64,000 nucleotides of DNA, taken from assembly GCF_001730225.1 (NCBI RefSeq), contig NZ_MIJE01000030.1:62001-126000 (forward strand). The letters are read 5' to 3'. This DNA comes from Desulfuribacillus alkaliarsenatis (GTDB lineage: Bacteria > Bacillota > Bacilli > Desulfuribacillales > Desulfuribacillaceae). The notes under the pieces were generated by a model that saw only the letters and a list, made by a program, of their open reading frames with translations, was not told the origin of the DNA and did no database searches. A program made the translations under genes and the position numbers. Each line of letters starts with the position of its first letter. The stretch's first letter is position 1. Below, piece by piece: positions 28,611-36,693 of this stretch.

Positions 28611-28842
28611 TCAGGCTAAGCTTTTGTTGTCTTGTAAGCTGTTTTAGCTCCATCTCTCTCTTGAGAGCGCTTGACTTTGTGTCGTGGTCTTCGGTGTATA
28701 CGATTTGCACAGGCAACCTAGACCTAGTGTATTTTGAAGCTTTACCTGCGTTATGGAGTTTTGTTCTTTTTTCTAGATTGTTCGTATATCCTATATATAA
28801 AGTGCTATCAGCACATTTTAAAATATATACATAGTAGATAAT
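28597..28842 (-). CDS. Small GIY-YIG nuclease-domain protein, probable ATT start
   Basis: An 81-residue protein of the YazA/UPF0213 type, essentially one GIY-YIG nuclease domain. Read on the minus strand the frame gives YYVYILKCADSTLYIGYT, with the GIY-like and YIG elements, then the Arg-containing segment NLEKRTKLHNAGKASKYT and a Glu in ALKREMELK. No ATG, GTG or TTG is available: an in-frame TGA lies just before ATT-ATC-TAC-TAT. An imperfect ribosome site AGGACGGTGA precedes the ATT. Either ATT (28842) or the next codon ATC starts it, or the gene is decaying. The cellular role of the family is not established. It converges on the pseudouridine synthase. Confidence 0.7.
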   Translation of the reverse strand: MIYYVYILKCADSTLYIGYTNNLEKRTKLHNAGKASKYTRSRLPVQIVYTEDHDTKSSALKREMELKQLTRQQKLSLIKNY

Positions 28843-28983
28843 AAATCACCGTCCTAATGATAGACATTTCCAGAACAAGTATACTATTCACTGTGTTAAA
28901 ATACTATAGTAGACTTTTAAATAGCTTAAGTCTTTGTTTTGCTTTGGATACTCGATATCAAAATGGGAGGTCAGCTACTACTT

Positions 28984-29736
28984 ATGGGGAAACATCATCT
29001 GAGACGTATGGGGATAATTGTAATACTACTATTAGTAGCTTTAGTAGCTACTGGTTGTGCAGAAGGCGCCTTCCATATAACTATTAATGCTGATGGCTCA
29101 GCAGATTTAGACTACAAGCTAGGTGTTCATCGCTCGACCTTAGGGCTATTGGCTTTGGCGGGGGATAATCTAGTATTAGACCTGCGTCGAGGGGCAAAAC
29201 AGGAGGGCTATATAGTTTCCAGCTATACTACAGACCAATTCTCAGGGCTGCAGCTACGTAAAACCTTGGAAACATTAGATGATGCCAGTTTTGATTTTGA
29301 TATGTTTGAAATAAAGTTACCGTTTATAGGAGAAGCAACTGAGCAGCAGGTAACGGTTAATGAGCCAATGCTGACTGTCCGTGAACGAATGTTTTTCACA
29401 ACCTATAATGCTTCAGGGAATATTGATTTAAGCGCAATCGACATAAATCTGCCTAGTCAGCTATCGCAGCTTGGCGCACTAGCGATAGAACAGATTAATC
29501 TCGAATTTATTCTAACGCTACCAATGCAGCCGACTAAGCATAACGCAGATGAAGTGCGGGATAACGGCTATACATTAGTTTGGGATATAAAACCAGGTAA
29601 GAATAATGAGATTGAAGTAACTGCTAGGCTACCAAATGTGAACAGGATTCTATTATTGATTGCTTTGATTATAATTAGTACAGTAATTGGTTTCATATAT
29701 TATAGATTTTCGGTAACATCTGGTAGACACATGTAA
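28984..29736 (+). CDS. DUF3153/LppM-like membrane lipoprotein
   Basis: An exported lipoprotein of about 250 residues. The signal ends in lipobox VATGC. The extracytoplasmic domain begins FHITINADGSADLDYKLGV, the style of the DUF3153 family, whose function is unknown. A C-terminal membrane segment (ILLLIALIIISTVIGFIYYRF) anchors the other end. The start is set at the ATG at 28984; GGGAGG lies 13 bases upstream, a little far, and the earlier in-frame ATG at 28939 would put 15 extra residues before the signal. It ends in a hairpin. Confidence 0.7.
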   Translation: MGKHHLRRMGIIVILLLVALVATGCAEGAFHITINADGSADLDYKLGVHRSTLGLLALAGDNLVLDLRRGAKQEGYIVSSYTTDQFSGLQLRKTLETLDDASFDFDMFEIKLPFIGEATEQQVTVNEPMLTVRERMFFTTYNASGNIDLSAIDINLPSQLSQLGALAIEQINLEFILTLPMQPTKHNADEVRDNGYTLVWDIKPGKNNEIEVTARLPNVNRILLLIALIIISTVIGFIYYRFSVTSGRHM

Positions 29737-29783
29737 CCAAAAATCAAATTATATTCATTTTTAAGTTAGTTAACATTATTTTT

Positions 29784-29815
29784 AGCACTTAGCAACACTG
29801 GCTAAGTGCTTTTGT
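29784..29815 (+). terminator. Terminator after the DUF3153-like gene
   Basis: AGCACTTAGC pairs perfectly with GCTAAGTGCT around AACACTG, followed by TTTGTT. Confidence 0.8.
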
Positions 29816-29885
29816 TATGGGGATAAATAGCGTTTGCAGATAATGTGACAAATTTGTTGCATTTTTTTGAATTAATCTAATATGT

Positions 29886-29935
29886 TGTGACTACACACAC
29901 AGACTACATGGTCAAAAAGAGCTATGATATATTTG
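29886..29935 (+). promoter_or_regulatory. CRP/FNR-type promoter of nrfHA copy 1
   Basis: TGTGA-CTACAC-ACACA (29886-29901) matches the Bacillus FNR/CRP consensus TGTGA-N6-TCACA at nine of ten arm positions. A -10 box TATGAT lies at 29923-29928, predicting a start near 29935. The dyad centre is then 41.5 bases upstream, the class II activator position. A further dyad (ACAAATTTGT in TGTGACAAATTTGTTGCA) begins near 29844. Confidence 0.6.
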
Positions 29936-29998
29936 TAGTATAGTTAAACATCTACATTGGGGAAATTTAAAATTCATTATCAAGGAAGGAGTGAGAGA

Positions 29999-30478
29999 AT
30001 GGGTACTTTGAAAGACAGATTAAAAAGTGCCAACAAATGGACAGTCATGTTTTTTGCTTTATTAGTTGCTATTCTACTATACTCGGGAACAGCAATTTCA
30101 ATGAAAGCAACAGATACAGCAGAATTTTGCAGTAGCTGCCATGTTATGAATGAAGTAGTGCGGACCCACCAAATATCAACCCATGCAAATCTAACATGTA
30201 ATGACTGTCATGCACCCCATGATATCTTATCTAAGATACCTTTTAAAGCAAAAGCAGGGGCTAAAGATATTTATATTAACACATTCGGAGAAGTGAGTGA
30301 TGTTATCCAATCAACTTCGAAAACAAAGGAAATCGTGAATCAAAATTGTTTGAACTGTCATGATATGACAAATAAGAATGTAGCTATGGATGCTAAGGAT
30401 TTTTGCATCGATTGCCACCAGACAGTACCTCACTTTGGTAAAAAACCTATTTCAGAAAGGATGGTAGCAGGTGAGTAA
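29999..30478 (+). CDS. nrfH: Cytochrome c nitrite reductase small subunit NrfH (copy 1)
   Basis: The membrane-bound tetraheme quinol dehydrogenase that passes electrons from menaquinol to NrfA. One transmembrane segment (about 14-34) precedes four CxxCH heme sites at Cys 44/47, 67/70, 117/120 and 136/139 of 159 residues. The start at ATG 29999 follows AAGGAAGGAG. The gene overlaps nrfA by 8 bases, indicating translational coupling. A second, very similar nrfHA pair lies 2.5 kb downstream. The promoter has an FNR-like dyad at -41.5. Confidence 0.94.
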   Translation: MGTLKDRLKSANKWTVMFFALLVAILLYSGTAISMKATDTAEFCSSCHVMNEVVRTHQISTHANLTCNDCHAPHDILSKIPFKAKAGAKDIYINTFGEVSDVIQSTSKTKEIVNQNCLNCHDMTNKNVAMDAKDFCIDCHQTVPHFGKKPISERMVAGE

Positions 30479-32018
30479 AATAAGATTACTTACTGTATTT
30501 GCGATGGTTGCGCTAGTAGCGCTTCTTATAGCTGTTGGATGTTCCTCAAATGTTCCAACAACTGCAACGCCTACGTACAGTACTGGGTTGGGCTCATATG
30601 AACCTGATAATACAAAGTTTCAAGATATTTTTCCAGTTCACTATAACAGCTATTTAAGAAATAATGATGATACACAAATGACAGTTTACGGTGGATCTGT
30701 ACCCCATAGAAAAAACGATGGTGTAAATCCACTACCTAAAGGCTATCGCTTTTCTCAACCGTACTTAAAGAATCTTTGGATGGGCTATCCATTTATGTAC
30801 GAATATGACCGTGCTCGTGGTCACACATATGCTATTGAAGATATTCTAAGAATTGATCGTATAAATCGTTATGAAGAAAAAGGCGGTTTACCAGCTACGT
30901 GCTATAACTGTAAAACTACTATGATGCCTGCTTACCTAGAAGAGTATGGCGATGATTTCTGGTCTATGGACTTTAATGAACTACGTGAAATTCAACAACC
31001 AGGCATGCACTCTATCGGCTGCGCCAACTGCCATGATACTGAGACGATGGAGCTAGCAATTCGAAGTGTGCCATTAGATGAAGCTTTACAGCGTCAAGGT
31101 ATTGACTGGAGAGAATCATCAAAAAATGATATGCGCTCTTATGTTTGTGCACAGTGTCACGTGGAGTACTATTTTGAGACTGCTGACTACGGTGTAGCGG
31201 CTAAACCACATTTCCCTTGGGATAATGGTATGAATCCGCAAGATATGTATGAATTCTTTGCTGATGGCAATCCAGAGATAGATGGGTTTAGAGGCCAATT
31301 TGCTGATTGGACCCATGCTATTTCACAGACACCAATGATTAAGATTCAACATCCTGAGTTTGAAATGTGGCATGATGGCCCGCACGGAGCTGCTGGTGTA
31401 ACATGTGCAGATTGTCATATGCCATACGTGCGTGAAGATGGTAAGAAGAAGATTTCCTCCCATCACTGGACATCACCACTAAAAACTATAGAAGTGTCAT
31501 GTTTACAATGCCATGGAGATAAAGACACAGGATGGGCTAGAGATCGTGTAGTATACACACAAGAAAAAACTTGGGATCAGTTATTAATCGCCCAAGAGGT
31601 TTCTGTAAGGGCTCATGAAGCAGTACGTTTAGCTTCAGAGTATGAAGGAGAGCGTCATGCTGATTATGACCAGCTTTTAGCAGAGGCCCGTGAGTTAATT
31701 CGTAAAGCTCAGCTTTTCTGGGATTATGTATCTGCAGAGAACAGTGTTGGATTCCATAACCCTATGAAAGCATTAGAAACATTAGCGATTTCTCAGCAAG
31801 ATAGTGCGAGAGCGGTTGAGCTTGCTAAAAGAGCAACGAACTACGGAATTGCACCACAATTAGAGGGAGATATTTATGAAATTGTACCTCCGATTTTAGA
31901 GCATAGCCGTAAGCTACAGCAATCACAGGAACACTTGAATTCGCATACTTGGCTGCAATACCTGCCACTATTACCTGAAAGAGAATTAATGTGGGATGGT
32001 ACTGAAAGACTTCGTTAA
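30471..32018 (+). CDS. nrfA: Ammonia-forming cytochrome c nitrite reductase NrfA (copy 1), lipoprotein
   Basis: The catalytic pentaheme subunit reducing nitrite to ammonium with six electrons. The signal ends in lipobox IAVGC (Cys 24), so the protein is anchored on the outer face of the membrane. The catalytic heme site is CYNCK (144-148) with the diagnostic Lys ligand. Four CxxCH sites follow at 184, 226, 312 and 344. VEYYF after the third heme supplies the active-site Tyr, and HDGPHGAAG the His region. The start is GTG, overlapping nrfH. At 515 residues it is somewhat longer than E. coli NrfA. The C-terminal part is helical, as expected for the dimer interface. Confidence 0.95.
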   Translation: MSKIRLLTVFAMVALVALLIAVGCSSNVPTTATPTYSTGLGSYEPDNTKFQDIFPVHYNSYLRNNDDTQMTVYGGSVPHRKNDGVNPLPKGYRFSQPYLKNLWMGYPFMYEYDRARGHTYAIEDILRIDRINRYEEKGGLPATCYNCKTTMMPAYLEEYGDDFWSMDFNELREIQQPGMHSIGCANCHDTETMELAIRSVPLDEALQRQGIDWRESSKNDMRSYVCAQCHVEYYFETADYGVAAKPHFPWDNGMNPQDMYEFFADGNPEIDGFRGQFADWTHAISQTPMIKIQHPEFEMWHDGPHGAAGVTCADCHMPYVREDGKKKISSHHWTSPLKTIEVSCLQCHGDKDTGWARDRVVYTQEKTWDQLLIAQEVSVRAHEAVRLASEYEGERHADYDQLLAEARELIRKAQLFWDYVSAENSVGFHNPMKALETLAISQQDSARAVELAKRATNYGIAPQLEGDIYEIVPPILEHSRKLQQSQEHLNSHTWLQYLPLLPERELMWDGTERLR

Positions 32019-32050
32019 TTAAATATTTTTAAGTAGAGAAGTTGATAGAA

Positions 32051-32086
32051 GACGGTAGGGCTAGAATATTAGCCCCCGTCTTTTTT
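32051..32086 (+). terminator. Terminator of nrfHA copy 1
   Basis: GACGG-AGGGCTA pairs with TAGCCC-CCGTC, followed by TTTTTT. Confidence 0.85.
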
Positions 32087-32251
32087 GCACTTAATATAAT
32101 AATGCGATAATCATAAGACAATTATAAGACAATCATGCGTAAAGCAACTTGATGTTTATCACGTGACTTCATACTGGTATGAAGTCAAAATTCCATAAAC
32201 AGCAAAAAAGTTTTTGATATTGAACAAGAACTATAAGTAGCCATAGAAAAA

Positions 32252-32329
32252 AGTGACTAACATCACGGTCAAATGAAATAATGTGAAGAAATATTCACAT
32301 TGTGATTAATGATGTCAAAAATATGACAC
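32252..32329. promoter_or_regulatory. Cluster of three dyads upstream of nrfHA copy 2
   Basis: Three inverted repeats lie in 78 bases: AGTGACTAACATCACG (32252-32267, GTGA-N6-TCAC); ATGTGAA-N6-TTCACAT (32281-32300); TGTCA-N6-TGACA (32314-32329). The first resembles the CRP/FNR consensus. The second resembles Rex or CRP sites but with altered spacing. The third differs by a G/C swap. They may bind one or several regulators upstream of the -41.5 site. Confidence 0.5.
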
Positions 32330-32363
32330 ATAATCGAAGGAAATTTGAAAAAAACTTCAATTT

Positions 32364-32413
32364 TGTGACACTCATCACAGACTTACATATCAAATTTTTA
32401 TATTATACAAGTA
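32364..32413 (+). promoter_or_regulatory. CRP/FNR-type promoter of nrfHA copy 2
   Basis: TGTGACACTCATCACA (32364-32379) is a perfect TGTGA-N6-TCACA. A -10 box TATTAT at 32401-32406 predicts a start near 32413, putting the dyad centre at -41.5 exactly as for copy 1. Confidence 0.7.
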
Positions 32414-32475
32414 AAGTTCCACCTAGTACTAAAGAAGGGGCTTATAAAAAATACTAAGAGAGGAGTGAAATGTAG

Positions 32476-32955
32476 GTGAGCAATATTATGGACAAAATCA
32501 AAAGTGCTAACAAGTGGGCAGTAATGTTCTTTGTGCTAATTGCGCTAGTGGTCGTATATTCAGGAACTGCAATATCGATGAAAGCTACAGACTCAGCAGA
32601 ATTCTGCAGTAGCTGTCACGTTATGAACGAAGTTGTACGCACTCATCAGGTTTCTACACATGCTAATCTATCCTGCAACGACTGTCATGCACCACACAAT
32701 ATAACATCAAAGATTCCTTTCAAAATGAAAGCTGGTGCCAAGGACATTTACATCAACACCTTCGGTGAAGTTAGTGATGTTATTCATTCAACAAACCAAA
32801 CAAAAGAAATCGTTAACCAAAACTGCTTAAACTGTCACGGAATGACAAATAAAAACGTGGCAACTGATGCAAAACAGTATTGCTTTGACTGTCACCAAAC
32901 AGTACCGCATTTTAACAAATTACCTATTTCAGAAAGGATGGTAGCAGGTGAGTAA
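32476..32955 (+). CDS. nrfH: Cytochrome c nitrite reductase small subunit NrfH (copy 2)
   Basis: A paralogue of the NrfH at 29999, 159 residues and aligning without gaps. One membrane segment is followed by four CxxCH sites (FCSSCH, SCNDCH, NCLNCH, YCFDCH). The GTG at 32476 is taken as start because it gives the same length as copy 1 and GAGGAGTG lies 11 bases before it; ATG at 32488 is an alternative. It overlaps the second nrfA by 8 bases. Confidence 0.92.
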   Translation: MSNIMDKIKSANKWAVMFFVLIALVVVYSGTAISMKATDSAEFCSSCHVMNEVVRTHQVSTHANLSCNDCHAPHNITSKIPFKMKAGAKDIYINTFGEVSDVIHSTNQTKEIVNQNCLNCHGMTNKNVATDAKQYCFDCHQTVPHFNKLPISERMVAGE

Positions 32956-34504
32956 ATCAAGATTACTAGTAGTATTTGCTCTTGTAGCGTTAGTTGCTAT
33001 GTTAGTAGCTGTTGGATGTACATCTTCGAATGTACCAACGACAGCTGGTCCGGTATATAACACAGGCCTAGCTGCAGATGAGTATAGAAATGATGCCTTT
33101 AAAGAGCTATTCCCATTACACTGGGAAAGTTATATGAGAAATAATGATGATACACAAATGACTGTATTTGGTGGTTCTGTGCCACACAGAAAGAATGACG
33201 GAGTAAATCCTCTGCCTAAAGGTTACACATATGCACAACCATATCTTAAGAACCTTTGGCTAGGATTACCTTTCATGTATGAATACGATCGCGCTCGTGG
33301 TCACACATACGCATTACAAGATATGCTACGTATTGACCGTGTGGATAGCTATAATGAGAAAGCAAACTTTGGAGCTGCTTGTTACTCTTGTAAGACTACA
33401 ACAATTCCAAAATACTTAGAAAAATATGGCGATGATTTTTGGGCGATGGATATTCATGAACTTCGTGAAGAGCATGACTTAGGTATGCACACAATCGGTT
33501 GCTCTAACTGCCATGATCCACAAACAATGGAATTAGTTATTACTCAAGTAGCATTAGACGAAGCATTACTACGTTTAGGCATTGATTGGAGAGAAGCTCC
33601 TAAGAACGACATGCGTTCATATGTATGTGCACAGTGTCATATTGAGTATTATTTCCAACGTGGAGCACAAGGTGGAGCTCAGTTAAAACCACACTTCCCA
33701 TGGGATCAAGGTTTTGACCCTCAAGATATGTATGAATTCTTTGCAGATGGAACACCTGAGATTGATGGTTTTAGCGGTCAATACGCCGACTGGACACATC
33801 CAGTATCTGGAGTACCACTAATTAAAATTCAGCATCCAGAGTTTGAAATGTGGCAAGATGGACCTCACGGTTCTGCAGGCGTATCTTGCTCTGACTGCCA
33901 TATGCCTTATGTACGTGTAGATGGTAAGAAAAAGATTTCTTCGCATCACTGGAGATCACCATTATTTACAGTTGAGCAATCTTGCTTACAGTGCCATGGT
34001 GACAAAGACGCTGGTTGGGCTAAAGATCGTGTAGTATATTCGCAACAAAAAACTTGGGATCAACTTATGGTAGCTCAAAACGAATCAGTTCGTGCACACG
34101 AAGCTGTACGTTTAGCTAGAGAGTTCGAAGGTGAAAAGCGTGCTAACTTTGATGAATTATTAGCAGAAGCTGTGGAATTAACACGTAAAGGACAATTATT
34201 CTGGGATTATGTATCAGCTGAGAACAGCGCAGGATTCCATAACCCAGCTAAAGCTTTAGAGACGCTTTCTATCTCAATTCAAGACAGTATGAGAGCTGTA
34301 GAATTAGCTAAGAGAGCTACTAATTACGGAATTGCTCCTCAATTAGAGGGAGATATTAAAGATATCGTTCCACCAATCTTAGAGCATAGCCGCAAGCTAC
34401 AACAAAGCCAAGCTCACTTAGATTCCCACCAATGGTTACAATACCTTCCGTTATTACCGGAAGCTGAAAGACTATGGGATGACGAGAACAACCGTATTCG
34501 CTAA
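32948..34504 (+). CDS. nrfA: Ammonia-forming cytochrome c nitrite reductase NrfA (copy 2), lipoprotein
   Basis: The second pentaheme nitrite reductase, 518 residues, close in sequence to copy 1 along its whole length. The lipobox is VAVGC, the catalytic heme site CYSCK, and the four CxxCH sites are GCSNCH, VCAQCH, SCSDCH and SCLQCH. IEYYF holds the active-site Tyr. The main differences are the signal region, a few residues after the Tyr (FQRGAQGGAQLK versus FETADYGVAAK) and the C-terminus. Neither copy shows decay, so both are probably functional, perhaps at different nitrite levels or with different substrates. Confidence 0.94.
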   Translation: MSKSRLLVVFALVALVAMLVAVGCTSSNVPTTAGPVYNTGLAADEYRNDAFKELFPLHWESYMRNNDDTQMTVFGGSVPHRKNDGVNPLPKGYTYAQPYLKNLWLGLPFMYEYDRARGHTYALQDMLRIDRVDSYNEKANFGAACYSCKTTTIPKYLEKYGDDFWAMDIHELREEHDLGMHTIGCSNCHDPQTMELVITQVALDEALLRLGIDWREAPKNDMRSYVCAQCHIEYYFQRGAQGGAQLKPHFPWDQGFDPQDMYEFFADGTPEIDGFSGQYADWTHPVSGVPLIKIQHPEFEMWQDGPHGSAGVSCSDCHMPYVRVDGKKKISSHHWRSPLFTVEQSCLQCHGDKDAGWAKDRVVYSQQKTWDQLMVAQNESVRAHEAVRLAREFEGEKRANFDELLAEAVELTRKGQLFWDYVSAENSAGFHNPAKALETLSISIQDSMRAVELAKRATNYGIAPQLEGDIKDIVPPILEHSRKLQQSQAHLDSHQWLQYLPLLPEAERLWDDENNRIR

Positions 34505-34530
34505 TTGATTCCCCAATCATATATAGTATA

Positions 34531-34571
34531 AGAAGAAAAGAAGCAGCTACTCCCGCTGCTTCTTTTCTTCT
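34531..34571 (+). terminator. Terminator of nrfHA copy 2
   Basis: A perfect 17-bp stem (34531-34547 with 34555-34571) has loop TACTCCC; the T-rich right arm completes a strong terminator. Confidence 0.85.
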
Positions 34572-34735
34572 GTCCTATAGACCTATAGAATTGTATATCT
34601 AGGTAATATCTTGTGGTCTCCAGCAATACATATTATTTAATATAATTGTGATTTAATAGTTGTTTAGAGCGCTTATAATTTACAACTGCTAAAGGACGAA
34701 ATATACTATATACGAGTTGATTCTGGGGAGGATGT

Positions 34736-35794
34736 ATGGTGAAACAATATCAGAAAGATAAATGCTATAATAGAGTATTCATTGTATTTATGTTGCTCTT
34801 ATTGATAATCAGCACTACAGGTTGCAGTAATAACGTTGCTACGATAGACGCAACTGCATACGCTGAAGAAAGTATCAACGAAGCAAAAGCGGCAGGAAAG
34901 TTAATTGTATTTACATCAACATACCCATTATATGAATTCACAAAACGGATTGGTGGAGACGAGGTTGCCGTATATTCAATTATGCCACCTGGTGCAGATG
35001 CCCATGACTATGAGCCAAGCACGAGGCAGATGATGGGGATAGCAAATGCTGATTTGTTTGTATATAACGGTGCTGGTTTTGAGTTGTGGATAGATAAGCT
35101 GCTACAAGCACTTGAAGGGGATCATGACCTACATATTATCAATAGTACTGAAGGATTGCCTTTAGTGGAGGCAGAACATGATTCATGCTGTGGTGTTCGT
35201 TCTTGGTATGTAAGTGCATGGTATTGGTTTTTAGGTCTATTTGGAATCGAAGGCCACGGTCATAGTCATGGAGCATACGATCCCCATGTTTGGTTAGACC
35301 CTACTTTAGCAAGTATGCAAGCAGAGCAAATATATCAAGGTCTTAAAGAAGTGAAGCCCGAAAGTGCAGAATTATTTGCAGCTAATTTTCATGAAATCAA
35401 GGCTGAATTGATAGAGTTAGACTCAGTATTGTCAGAGGAGTTGGCGGATGTAACTAGCAGAACGTTTGTCGTTTCTCACGCAGGATATGGTTATCTTGCA
35501 AATCGCTATAATCTTGAGCAAATACCGATTACGGGTATTCATCCTGGGTCAGAACCAAGTAGCCGTGAGCTTCGTGGAATTATTGACTTTCTTAGGGAGT
35601 CTGACAATAAATATGTGTTCTTTGAGACAACTGTAAGCAATAAGACTGCTCAAGTAATAGCTGAAGAGGTAGGGGCAAGGGTGTTGATTCTACACCCAAT
35701 TGAGAATTTAACACAACAAGACATAGATGCTGGTGAAACTTATTTTAGTCTTATGTATCAAAATTTAGAAAACTTGTTAATTGCATTGCAATAA
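34736..35794 (+). CDS. znuA: Zinc/manganese ABC transporter substrate-binding lipoprotein (ZnuA-like)
   Basis: The metal-binding lipoprotein of a ZnuABC-type importer. The signal ends in lipobox TTGC. Family metal ligands are visible: His in GADAHDYEPS, His in DPHVWLDP, His in SHAGYGYLANRY, and an acidic residue in FFETTVS. A His-rich loop (HGHSHG) typical of zinc rather than manganese binding sits just before DPHVWLDP, preceded by an unusual Cys-Cys and aromatic stretch (CCGVRSWYVSAWYWF). ATG 34736 is close to GGGGAGG; GTG 34739 is an equally good start. The ATPase and permease follow. No clear Zur box was found. Confidence 0.88.
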   Translation: MVKQYQKDKCYNRVFIVFMLLLLIISTTGCSNNVATIDATAYAEESINEAKAAGKLIVFTSTYPLYEFTKRIGGDEVAVYSIMPPGADAHDYEPSTRQMMGIANADLFVYNGAGFELWIDKLLQALEGDHDLHIINSTEGLPLVEAEHDSCCGVRSWYVSAWYWFLGLFGIEGHGHSHGAYDPHVWLDPTLASMQAEQIYQGLKEVKPESAELFAANFHEIKAELIELDSVLSEELADVTSRTFVVSHAGYGYLANRYNLEQIPITGIHPGSEPSSRELRGIIDFLRESDNKYVFFETTVSNKTAQVIAEEVGARVLILHPIENLTQQDIDAGETYFSLMYQNLENLLIALQ

Positions 35795-35903
35795 TAATAA
35801 GATTATATGTGAGCGTCTTGTCTGCAGAAAAGTAGCAACTGGAAGTAGTCAAAAAAAGTATTTTAAAGCAGATAAAAAATAGTAATTGAAAGCAGTGAGA
35901 CAT

Positions 35904-36662
35904 ATGAATAAGCAAACCATTATAAAGGTATCTAATGTAAGCTTCTCCTATGGAAATCGGCTTGTGTTAGAGGATATAAATATGTGCATCAACGAGGGAG
36001 ATTTCTTAGGCATTGTAGGCCCTAATGGTTCTGGAAAATCAACATTATTAAAAATCATCCTTGGGCTATTGCAAGCTGATAGTGGCTCTGTTGAATTGTA
36101 TGGGAAACCGAACTCTAAATGGCAACAGAGAAATAGAATCGGATATATATCGCAAAAAGCAAATAGCTTCAATATGGGATTTCCTGCAACTGTATATGAG
36201 GTTGTTTCGATGGGGCTAACTGGCAAGAAGGGCCTGTTTAAACGATTTACTAAAGAAGATAAAGAAATAATACTAGACACTATTGAGTTAGTCGATTTAA
36301 TGGACTATAAGAATCAGCTAATTGGAGCTCTGTCTGGAGGTCAACAGCAAAGAGTATTTATAGCTAAGGCCTTAGTGGGTAATCCTGAATTACTGGTATT
36401 AGATGAGCCGACAGTTGGTGTGGATACTAAGTCAATGAACAGTTTCTATAAGTTATTAGAGGTACTGCACTGCATACATAAAAAGACAATAATACTCGTA
36501 AGTCATGATATCGGGGCAATTACAACCTGTGTCAACCGTGTCGCTTGTCTCAATAGAAAAATTTACTTCCATGGGGATAACCAAGAATTTATAAAGAATC
36601 AAGAAGCAATTATGACCAAAGCCTATCAGCACGCTGTTCATATAATGGAGCACGGGCACTAA
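35904..36662 (+). CDS. znuC: Zinc/manganese ABC transporter ATP-binding protein (ZnuC-like)
   Basis: The ATPase of the metal importer. Walker A is GPNGSGKSTLL, the Q-loop YISQKANSF, the signature LSGGQQQRVFIAKAL and Walker B LLVLDEPTVGVD, with His in SHDIGAI. The start is placed at ATG 35904 (MNKQTIIKVSNVSFSYG); an in-frame TTG at 35886 adds six residues, and neither has a strong ribosome site. It lies between the binding protein and the permease. Confidence 0.92.
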   Translation: MNKQTIIKVSNVSFSYGNRLVLEDINMCINEGDFLGIVGPNGSGKSTLLKIILGLLQADSGSVELYGKPNSKWQQRNRIGYISQKANSFNMGFPATVYEVVSMGLTGKKGLFKRFTKEDKEIILDTIELVDLMDYKNQLIGALSGGQQQRVFIAKALVGNPELLVLDEPTVGVDTKSMNSFYKLLEVLHCIHKKTIILVSHDIGAITTCVNRVACLNRKIYFHGDNQEFIKNQEAIMTKAYQHAVHIMEHGH

Positions 36663-36693
36663 ATAAGAATAAGTATCGTAGGAGAGGATTACA

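Larger units (their letters stand above)
32019..32475 (+). other. 457-base gap between the two nrfHA operons
   Basis: No gene is seen. The gap holds the terminator of copy 1 and then, from 32247 on, a cluster of dyad elements and the promoter of copy 2, described separately. The stretch 32090-32245 shows nothing clear apart from AT-rich sequence and a short CATACTGGTATG palindrome. Confidence 0.6.

Noticed and set aside
28939-28983. Start of the DUF3153-like lipoprotein at 28939
   Set aside because: It adds 15 residues before the signal peptide and has no ribosome site.
32281-32300. Rex site
   Set aside because: Rex sites have TTGTGAA-N4-TTCACAA; here the arms are separated by six bases and lack the outer TT/AA, so Rex is not called.
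34609-34735. Zur box upstream of znuA
   Set aside because: AT-rich sequence shows no convincing 7-1-7 Zur palindrome.
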